This document shows, piece by piece, positions 56,900 through 64,000 of a DNA stretch of 64,000 nucleotides. A program made the position numbers and the translations under genes. Source of the stretch: Ktedonospora formicarum (lineage in GTDB: Bacteria > Chloroflexota > Ktedonobacteria > Ktedonobacterales > Ktedonobacteraceae); NCBI RefSeq assembly GCF_016587355.1, contig NZ_BNJF01000001.1, positions 186,001 through 250,000 on the forward strand, given 5' to 3'. The notes under the pieces were generated by a model that worked only from the letters and a program-made list of their open reading frames with translations, ran no database searches and was not told the origin of the DNA. How positions within the stretch are numbered: position 1 is the first letter of the stretch; each line of letters starts with the position of its first letter.

Positions 56900-57082
56900 C
56901 AGCCACCCTACGGGCGCGCGTTTCTTGTTCTCAAGAAGCAACTCTTGCTCCTCATAGCTGCGCAGTAGGTTACGCGTAGCGTTCTCATGCGGATTGGTTG
57001 GGCAGCCAAGCGGAATATACTCATATATGAGCAAGGCCAAAGCTTCCTTTGTGTGCGCCTTGTTGTATGACTTCTGCCCCAT
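56882..57082 (-). CDS. Small hypothetical protein
   Basis: A 66-residue frame starting at ATG 57080-57082 with AGGAGA 8-9 nt upstream: a real-looking start. It reads GQKSYNKAHTKEALALLIYEYIPLGCPTNPHENATRNLL and ends KKRAPVGWLRRELR. I do not recognise the family. It may be a small soluble, DNA- or RNA-binding protein given its basic C-terminus. Its last eight codons and stop lie in the right arm of the 31-bp hairpin. Whether this is the natural end or a newly made one is unknown. Confidence 0.5.
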   Translation of the reverse strand: MGQKSYNKAHTKEALALLIYEYIPLGCPTNPHENATRNLLRSYEEQELLLENKKRAPVGWLRRELR

Positions 57083-57180
57083 CACACTGTTCTCCTAGAC
57101 ATCCGAAGCCTACTCAACGTGGGAGCTATGTGCTGGCTGCTTGCTCATTCCCGTTAAATTCAGCGAGACTCGACTCTGGG

Positions 57181-57726
57181 TTACGACCGCTTGATGTCTT
57201 GAGCGAGCAGAGGTAACCCTTCTGTGAAAGAATGTTCCTTCCCATCGAGCACTCGAACAGTTGCTTGAGGCAGTTGTTCTTGATAACACCTTAGAGAAGA
57301 AAACGGAACAACTTCATCAAAACGACTATGATACAGGAAGAGTTGCCGAATCGGGGGGAGGTGTGAAGCAAAATCATCTGGCAAAGCGTACTCAAGCTCC
57401 CAATCCTGCTTCCCCCAGTAGGGCACGGACACCAGAAACAACGCAACAATTGGTCTCTGGTAGGTTCCTTCCGCCAGGTATTTTAGTAACATTGAACCAC
57501 CTAACGAGTGCCCGATGAACAGCGCATCAGCATCAAGCTTGCCATGTTCTTGCTCAATCTGGTCCCTCCAGGCAAGGTATTGAGGGTGCTCAGGGTCGGG
57601 CATATCTGGAGCGAGGACTTCGTAATTGTTCCCGAGCTGCTTTTGTAGGTATGCAATTAGCTTCCCACTGCCAAAAGGCTTGCACTTATCGCCAGCTCCC
57701 TGAATGAAAAGTACTTGTCTGCTCAT
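57181..57726 (-). CDS. RBBP9/YdeN-type serine hydrolase
   Basis: A 181-residue small alpha/beta hydrolase. SRQVLFIQGAGDKC is the oxyanion strand, FIGHSLGGSMLL the nucleophile elbow, an Asp in SRFDEVVPF and His in DGKEHSF complete the triad. The size and the VLAPDMPDPEHPQYLAW segment agree with the RBBP9/YdeN family. An AAGGAG box lies 4 nt before the preferred ATG (57724-57726); ATG 57727-57729 is only 1 nt away from it. It is cytosolic, with no partner gene. Substrate unknown. Confidence 0.85.
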   Translation of the reverse strand: MSRQVLFIQGAGDKCKPFGSGKLIAYLQKQLGNNYEVLAPDMPDPEHPQYLAWRDQIEQEHGKLDADALFIGHSLGGSMLLKYLAEGTYQRPIVALFLVSVPYWGKQDWELEYALPDDFASHLPPIRQLFLYHSRFDEVVPFSSLRCYQEQLPQATVRVLDGKEHSFTEGLPLLAQDIKRS

Positions 57727-58718
57727 CATTCTCCTTCTTTTCATATGATTGCTCTCGCTCCAAGCACTGTTGAGAGAGTATGCATCTTCCATCCATAACT
57801 ACTCTCACAGCATGAATCGATTCTCTTCAACAAGCTTGCTTGCAAAACGCAAGAACGCATAGTTGCTTTTTCCAAAACGCAACGACAAAATCGGAAACGC
57901 GCGAAGAACGTGCGGCTGATGACACTACGAGAACTTTTCCAACACATTGTCGTTTCGCAAGGGAATGTTAACCAAGTAACGTGAAGTTTTTTCGCAAAAT
58001 TTCGATACTCATAGGAGAAGACATACCTCTTACTCTAAATATAGGTTTTGAGATGAGGGATATGCCTCCTCATGCGATTTTAATCGCCATGAAGACACTT
58101 CAGGCCTTCTCGCAGCGAGCCGAAAACTTTCACCATGATGCCAATGGATGCGAAGAAGTGGCAAAGAGGTTGCGTTTTTTCGTGCAAAACGCTTGACAAT
58201 CAACGAAAAATTCGTTACATTCTAAATAGGTTTTAGATATATCATTTCGTAAATTTTCGGCATATATGGTAAATGATAAGACAAGGATCGTCTTGCCTTC
58301 AAAGCAGGAGGGAACTTCCATGCAACTCCTATGCACATCATCATCCGATCACAGGCTTTTTGGTGCCAAACCTCACCACCCTCCCACACACAACTATCCC
58401 ACCCTCATATAAGCACGCCCATGTAGATGGAACACAAACATGTTCGTTCATCTCTGCCTGACATGTGGATGTAGGCACCAAGATGAAATGTAGGCATGAA
58501 GCACCTACTCACCTTTACGCGTAACACGCTCTTGCAATTCATTATGCTTTGCAAGCAGAACCTTCATCAAAAAGCGACTATCACAAAGCTTTTGCTTTCT
58601 CATATCTGAGTGTGAGAACACGAGCTACGCATAGTGGCACTGCGGTGAGCAGCGACCCACGTTCGATTTCAAACCCGAAATGCCCGCTTTCGTACTCATG
58701 GGACAACAAGGAGATGTC
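57727..58718. other. Long intergenic/leader region before the glucanase
   Basis: About 990 nt without a credible gene. It contains three CAAAACGC-type boxes (near 57842, 57875 and 58186), two similar CTAAATA...GGTTTT elements (near 58032 and 58222) and the promoter at 58193-58221, leaving a leader of about 490 nt. Confidence 0.45.
58193..58221 (+). promoter_or_regulatory. Promoter of the glucanase gene
   Basis: TTGACA (58193-58198), a 17-nt spacer and TACATT (58216-58221) form a near-consensus SigA-type promoter about 490 nt upstream of the start codon. An upstream CAAAACGC box overlaps the -35 side. Confidence 0.6.
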
Positions 58719-61700
58719 ATGGATGCACATTCTGTCGGTTCCCAAAAGAGCCAAAAGCCTGTTCGGCGCTTGATAGGGATCTTCATGGTACTCTGTATCA
58801 TGATTGGTGCCCTCATCTATTCGGCGCGCATTCCTACCGCTTACGCTGCGACCTCTCAGGCCCTCGCTGGCTGTGGTACCACCAACATCGCACTGAATAA
58901 ACCAACCACAGCATCGTCAATTGAAAGCGCGAGTTGGCCAGCCTCCGCTGCCAACGATGGCAACGTCAATACGCGCTGGGGAAGCGCCTTCAGCGATCCT
59001 CAGTGGTTGCAAATCGATCTTGGGAGCTCGCAAACTATTTGTCAGGTTGTGCTGCAATGGGAAGCAGCCTACGCAACCGCCTATCAAATTCAAGTCTCAA
59101 ATGATGCCTCAAACTGGACAACTATCTATACAACAACAACGGGTACAGGGGAGTGCAAACACTCAATGTCTCTGGCACAGGTCGCTATATCCGTATGTAC
59201 GGAACGATCAGATCGGGAGGCTATGGCTACTCGCTCTGGGAATTCTCAGTTTTCGCAAGTACTGGCGCATTGACACCAACACCTACACCGACAGGAACAC
59301 CCCCTGGTGGGAATTGGGCGCTGGTATGGAGCGACAATTTCGCTGGTACGGCAGGTACTCCTCCCTCTGCCAACAATTGGATTGCGGATACTGGGACAAA
59401 CGCCCCTGGAGGCCCGGCGAACTGGGGTACTGGCGAAGTTGAGACGATGAGTAACTCAACGGACAATGTCTCTCTGGATGGCAATAACCATCTCAATATC
59501 ACGGCATTGCGCAACGGTAATAACTGGACTTCCGGGCGTATCGAGACCAAACGTAGCGATTTCGCGGCCCCCGCTGGCGGGATGCTCCAGATCACAGCGT
59601 CCATCAAGCAACCCAATCCAGCAAATGCTCTTGGCTACTGGCCTGCTTTCTGGACGCTGGGCGCGGGGAGTCGCACCGGTGGATCATGGCCTGCCATCGG
59701 CGAGACTGACATTATGGAGGATGTCAATGGGCTTAGCGAGCAGGCAGCAACGCTACATTGTGGGGTCAATCCAGGGGGTGCATGCAACGAGCCATACGGC
59801 TTTGGGAGTGGAATGGCAACCTGCCCCAATTGCCAGACTGGCTACCACACCTATACCGAAATCATTGACCGCACGCAGTCAGATGAGCAAATTCGGTGGT
59901 ATCTCGACAATCAGCAAATAGGCGTTGTACGTGAGAGTCAGGTAGGCGTGAGCACATGGCAGGCAGCCGTGGATCATGGCTTCTTCATTATCTTCGATCT
60001 CGCCATCGGTGGTTCCTTTCCCAATGGCGTCTGTGGTTGCACCACACCAACAAGCACCACCTCTTCTGGCGGGACGCTAAGTATCGCCTCTGTAGGAGTC
60101 TACCAATCAACCGGGACACCGCCAACGCCTCTGACGACGCCACCCGTTCCGACAACACCGAGCGTTGTCTCTGTGACAGGGTCACAGGGAAACTGGCAAT
60201 TACAGGTAAATGGTTCCCCCTATCAGATTAAGGGAGTCACCTATGGCCCACCAACGGCTGCAGCCAGTGCCTATATGTCTGACCTGAAGGACATGGGAGT
60301 CAATACAGTCCGAACCTGGGGAACCGACGCCACAACCCAGCCACTGCTCGATTCGGCGGCGGCCTACGGTCTCAAAGTCATTAATGGCTTCTGGCTCAAT
60401 CAGGGGGCGGATTATCTCAATGATACGACCTACAGGACCAATACACTCAATGATATCAAAAACTGGGTGAATACCTATAAAAACCATCCCGGCGTGCTGA
60501 TGTGGGATGTAGGAAATGAGGTCTTGCTCACGCTGCAAAACACCTATTCTGGCACACAGCTAGAACAGGAACGCAACGCCTATGCGCAATATGTAGATCA
60601 GGTCGCTCAGGCCATCCATGCTATCGATCCCAATCATCCCGTAACCTCAACCGATGCCTGGACTGGTGCCTGGCCTTACTACAAAGCGAATACGCCACAC
60701 CTCGATCTATACGCGGTTAATTCCTATGGGAGCATCTGTTCCGTCAAGCAGAACTGGATTAGTGAGGGCTATACTAAACCCTACATCGTCACCGAGGGTG
60801 GCCCCTCGGGTGAATGGGAAGTCCCAAATGACGCCAATGGTGCTCCTACCGAACCCACCGATGTCCAGAAAGCTCAGGGATACCAGACCGCGTGGAACTG
60901 TATTACCGGGCATACGGGAGTTGCACTAGGGGCGACACTCTTCAACTATGGTATCGAAAACGACTTTGGTGGCGTCTGGTATAACCTGATTCCAGGTCGC
61001 TGGAATCGGCTCTCGTACTATACAGTGAAGAAGATCTATAGCGGACAGAATGGAGCCAATACGCCACCAGTCATTTCTAGCCTCTCGTTGAACCAGAACA
61101 ACGTCTCAGCAGGAGGGCAGTTCACGCTTAACGCGAATGTGAGCGATCCCAATGGCGATCCCTTACGCTATAATGTGATGTTCACAAGCAAATACGTAGA
61201 TGCGAGCACAACACTCAAATCCGCGACCTTTACCCAAACGAGCGAAACCGCCTTCTCAGTGACGGCTCCCTCGACGCTAGGCACATGGAAGGTGTACCTA
61301 TATGCCTACGATGGACAGGGGAATGTCGGTATCGAGACGCTCTCGTTCAAGGTTGTTCCGCCACCAGTAAATGGCACGAATGTCGCTGTTGGCAAGCCTA
61401 CCACAGCCTCTTCCTACCAGGGCACAGGCAATGGTGCTCCGTTCCCCCCAACCAACGCGACTGATGGCAGCTTTAGCACGCGCTGGGCCAGCGATTGGAG
61501 CGATCCTCAATGGCTTCAGGTCGATCTTGGAAAATCAACCACGATCAACCATATCCAGCTCTATTGGGAGTCGGCATATGCATCGGGATATCGAATTCAG
61601 GTATCTAATGATGGCACGAACTGGACGACGATTTACTCGACAACGACCGGTGATGGGGGTATCGATGATTTCAATGTAAGCAACTCGGGGCGCTACGTAC

Positions 61701-61774
61701 GCCTGAATGGCACACAACGCGCGACACAATATGGTTACTCACTCTATGAGTTTGGCATCTATACGTTGTCCTGA
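58719..61774 (+). pseudogene. Secreted GH16 + GH-A glucanase with two discoidin modules, frameshifted
   Basis: A secreted multidomain protein of about 1018 residues in two frames. Order: signal peptide (to about residue 45); discoidin/CBM32-like module with LNKPTTASSIESASW and QWLQIDLGSSQTICQV; GH16 beta-glucanase module with the catalytic GETDIMED (Glu-Asp-Glu); a clan GH-A (GH5/GH72-like) module with VGNEV acid/base and VTEGGPSGEWE nucleophile; an immunoglobulin-like module; a second discoidin module with KPTTASSYQGTG. Adding one G to the GGGG at 59148-59151 joins TTTGTGG-VQTLNVSG. AAGGAG precedes ATG 58719. It would act outside the cell on beta-1,3-glucan such as fungal walls. Confidence 0.8.
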
Positions 61775-61784
61775 CCACTTCCAT

Positions 61785-61833
61785 GGAAGATCCACGATGG
61801 AGTATGTGGTAGGTACTCCATTGTGGATCTTCC
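61785..61833. terminator. Hairpin between glucanase and ABC genes
   Basis: Arms 61785-61804 and 61814-61833 pair over 20 bp with one G-T wobble, 10 nt after the glucanase stop. It lies between converging genes and probably ends both transcripts. Confidence 0.6.
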
Positions 61834-61933
61834 CTTCTCTACATGAGATACTCTCACTAACATTTTGGCAAAAAACCAAGACATTCCACTCCTGGCATTC
61901 CCAGCCAAGTAGGCAGTAAAAATGGAGCCAGTC

Positions 61934-63766
61934 TCATATTTTTGCCTGCATGTTGTACAGATTTGCGTAGGCACTATTCAGCGTGATAAGCTCCTCGTGT
62001 GTTCCCTGTTCGCTAATCCCGCTCTCTGATAACACCAGGATCCTTTGAGCATTGCGGATAGTTGATAAACGATGAGCAATGACTAGCATTGTACGATTGT
62101 CAGATAACTTCTCCAATGAGTCTTTCACAGCCTTCTCACTCTCATTGTCCAGCGCGCTCGTCGCTTCATCAAAAATGATCACAGGGGGATTTTTGAGGAA
62201 GACGCGCGCGATGCTCAAGCGCTGCTTCTGCCCGCCTGAGAGTTTTACGCCACGTTGACCGATATCCGAATCATAGCCATCCGGCAACTCCATAATGAAA
62301 TCATGCGCGTGCGCCTTTTTGGCTGCCTCAATGATTTCTTGTTCACTGGCATCGAGCTTGCCATAACGGATATTCTCCGCGATGGTCCCGGCAAACAAAT
62401 AGACATCTTGCTGGACAATGCCAATATTTCTGCGCAATGAGCGCAGGGTTACATCGCGGATATCATATCCATCCAGCAGAATCTTTCCCGCGCTGACATC
62501 GTAGAAACGCGGAATCAACGAGCAAAGCGTGGTTTTGCCAACACCAGAAGGCCCAACCAGGGCGATATAGTCTCCAGCGCGAATCCTCAATGAGAGATTT
62601 TTCACAACATCTCTGTGCCCTTCTTTGTATCTGAAACTGACCGCCTGAAACTCGATGTTTCCTCTAACTTGTGCCAACTCACGCGCGTCTGCCGCATCTT
62701 GCAGATTGGGTTCTATCTCCAGAACCTCCATAAAGCGCTGGAAACCGGTGATGCCTTCCTGATAAAGCTCGCCGAAGTTGATCAGTTTTTTAATGGGATC
62801 AACGAGAATGCCAACACATAGCAAATAGGTCAGCATATCAGCCAGATCCAAGGCTGCGTGAACAACCGCAATGCCGCCAAGAACTATTACAGCAATAGTC
62901 ATAAGTTGGGCAAACACCCCCAACCCACCGAAAAAGTACGCCTCACTTCTATAACCATCGCTACGACTGGCAAGAAAACGACGATTGGCGTAGGCAAATT
63001 TGCGCTTTTCGGACTCCTCATTAGTAAAGGATCTGACCACCCTGATACCAGCAAGCGTATCCTCAACCTGTGCATTGATGTCCCCGATGCGATCCTTGCT
63101 GCTGCGTAACGCTTTATTCATTTTCTTATTAAAGTGCCATGCATACACGATCATTATGGGCAGAAAAAGAAAAAGAAGCAAAGTCAACACAAGATTGATC
63201 TTCGCAAGAATGAGAAACGCGCCAGTAGCTGTTAAGAAGGTCACGACAATATCCTCGGGGCCATGGTGAAAGAGTTCGCTTAGCCAGAAGGTATCATCGG
63301 TAAGCCTGGTCATGAGCTGGCCTACTTTTTGTTCGTCATAAAAGCTAAACGAGAGCTTTTGATAATGCTCGAAGAGTTCAGTGCGCATATCACTCTGCAT
63401 CCTGGCGCCCATCATATGCCCCTGAAAGTCGATGAACATCGTACACAGGGCCTGGACCACAACCAGCGCTAGCATAAACGCGCCCATTAAAGAGATGTCG
63501 TGTAGCTGATGTGGGTCATGACCTTGCAGAATATTTTTGGTAATGTATTGCGCACAAAGCGGAAGGAGTAGTGTGGTCGCGGAGACGATGAGGGCACAGG
63601 CAATATCTGCGAAAAACAGACCCATGTATGGTTTGTAATACGACAAAAACTTTTTGCCGCGTGAATGAGCTGGCTTGACCGTGTCAGATTGAGAGCCAGC
63701 TTTGGATTCGGGTAAATGCTTCGTCGAGGCTGACGTTTTTTTCGTGATCGAATCGTTTGATTGCAA
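61934..63766 (-). CDS. ABC exporter, fused membrane and ATPase domains
   Basis: A 610-residue half-size ABC exporter of the MsbA/MDR type. Six membrane spans cover about residues 40-320; the ATPase domain shows Walker A GPSGVGKTTL, Q-loop IGIVQQDVYLFAG, signature KLSGGQKQR, Walker B PPVIIFDEATS, and H-loop VIAHRLSTI. I chose the TTG at 63764-63766 because AGGAG lies 6 nt before it and there is no nearer Met in the N-terminal 60 residues; an upstream ATG at 63832 lacks such a site. A homodimer or heterodimer would export drugs, lipids or peptides. No partner gene is near, so a homodimer is likely. Confidence 0.9.
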   Translation of the reverse strand: MQSNDSITKKTSASTKHLPESKAGSQSDTVKPAHSRGKKFLSYYKPYMGLFFADIACALIVSATTLLLPLCAQYITKNILQGHDPHQLHDISLMGAFMLALVVVQALCTMFIDFQGHMMGARMQSDMRTELFEHYQKLSFSFYDEQKVGQLMTRLTDDTFWLSELFHHGPEDIVVTFLTATGAFLILAKINLVLTLLLFLFLPIMIVYAWHFNKKMNKALRSSKDRIGDINAQVEDTLAGIRVVRSFTNEESEKRKFAYANRRFLASRSDGYRSEAYFFGGLGVFAQLMTIAVIVLGGIAVVHAALDLADMLTYLLCVGILVDPIKKLINFGELYQEGITGFQRFMEVLEIEPNLQDAADARELAQVRGNIEFQAVSFRYKEGHRDVVKNLSLRIRAGDYIALVGPSGVGKTTLCSLIPRFYDVSAGKILLDGYDIRDVTLRSLRRNIGIVQQDVYLFAGTIAENIRYGKLDASEQEIIEAAKKAHAHDFIMELPDGYDSDIGQRGVKLSGGQKQRLSIARVFLKNPPVIIFDEATSALDNESEKAVKDSLEKLSDNRTMLVIAHRLSTIRNAQRILVLSESGISEQGTHEELITLNSAYANLYNMQAKI

Positions 63767-64000
63767 AGTGATGCTCCTCAGGGTGGTATGCAAGTAAGCG
63801 CAAAAGGCACAAGGAAACTTGCTCCAACTCAAAACAGGCGAGCGGAGGAAGAGTAGGGGGGCGCAACAGGAATACCAGCATGAGAAGGGATAACGTGGAA
63901 GGCCGGACCAAGAGACGCGAAGATATGACGTGTGGAGATAACAAAGAGGATGTGTTTTTTGCGAACGACAATGATCTAGTGTACCATACTATCTCAATGT

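Noticed and set aside
57981..58196. 71-codon frame upstream of the glucanase
   Set aside because: It overlaps promoter elements, has no ribosome site and no known motif.

Overview
The window looks like chromosomal sequence from a large-genome, spore-forming-type member of the Chloroflexota, most probably Ktedonobacteria. This is an inference from gene content, not from a marker gene: very large MalT-like LuxR regulators, several putative F420-type (deazaflavin) oxidoreductases, many orphan regulator/enzyme pairs, purine-rich Shine-Dalgarno sites and moderate G+C. No rRNA, tRNA, CRISPR array, phage or complete insertion sequence was seen.

Layout. 1-6115: end of an ABC-2 permease, an MFS carrier, an aldo-keto reductase/TetR operon, an LLM-type flavin oxidoreductase and a PPOX-fold protein. 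6330-13798: a GyrI-like/WYL divergent pair, a HEAT-repeat protein, a sugar-nucleotide-type epimerase, DoxX, MaoC and oligoendopeptidase F. 14370-21016: a strip in which almost every gene is broken (metallophosphoesterase, cupin, LysR, MFS, AraC), separated by an intact alpha/beta hydrolase and a Ddn-like nitroreductase. 21142-29758: DHA2 MFS, PPOX, a second aldo-keto reductase, an ECF sigma factor with its membrane partner, a transposase scrap and an orphan molybdenum hydroxylase large subunit. 29997-35014: GH38 glycosidase, NmrA-like protein and divergent TetR. 35184-45354: a decayed MalT-like regulator, a five-PAS histidine kinase, a TetR-controlled membrane protein/cupin unit and several gene remnants. 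45380-52282: a minus-strand series (FAD monooxygenase, NmrA-like, SgcJ-like, small protein, 1072-aa LuxR). 53089-63766: LysE exporter, a secreted Tyr/Gly/Ser repeat protein, a Tat-exported BBE oxidase, a small ORF ending in a giant hairpin, an RBBP9-like hydrolase, a multidomain secreted glucanase and an ABC exporter.

Cross-cutting observations. (1) Seven frameshifts are all explained by the loss of one base in a short G or C run, which could be a sequencing artefact or slippage. (2) Two other lesions sit exactly in perfect inverted repeats (cupin at 15564-15618; LuxR stop at 37032-37055), the pattern expected of template-switch mutation. (3) Three unrelated, perfect 28-31 bp-arm hairpins with short loops and no U-tract lie in intergenic or gene-end DNA. 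(4) The TetR/membrane-protein pair at 41956-43125 has two near-consensus promoters, a 17-bp inverted repeat framing one of them and a probably leaderless regulator mRNA. Regulation appears to be largely local: TetR, WYL and LysR proteins next to, and divergent from, single enzymes or transporters.
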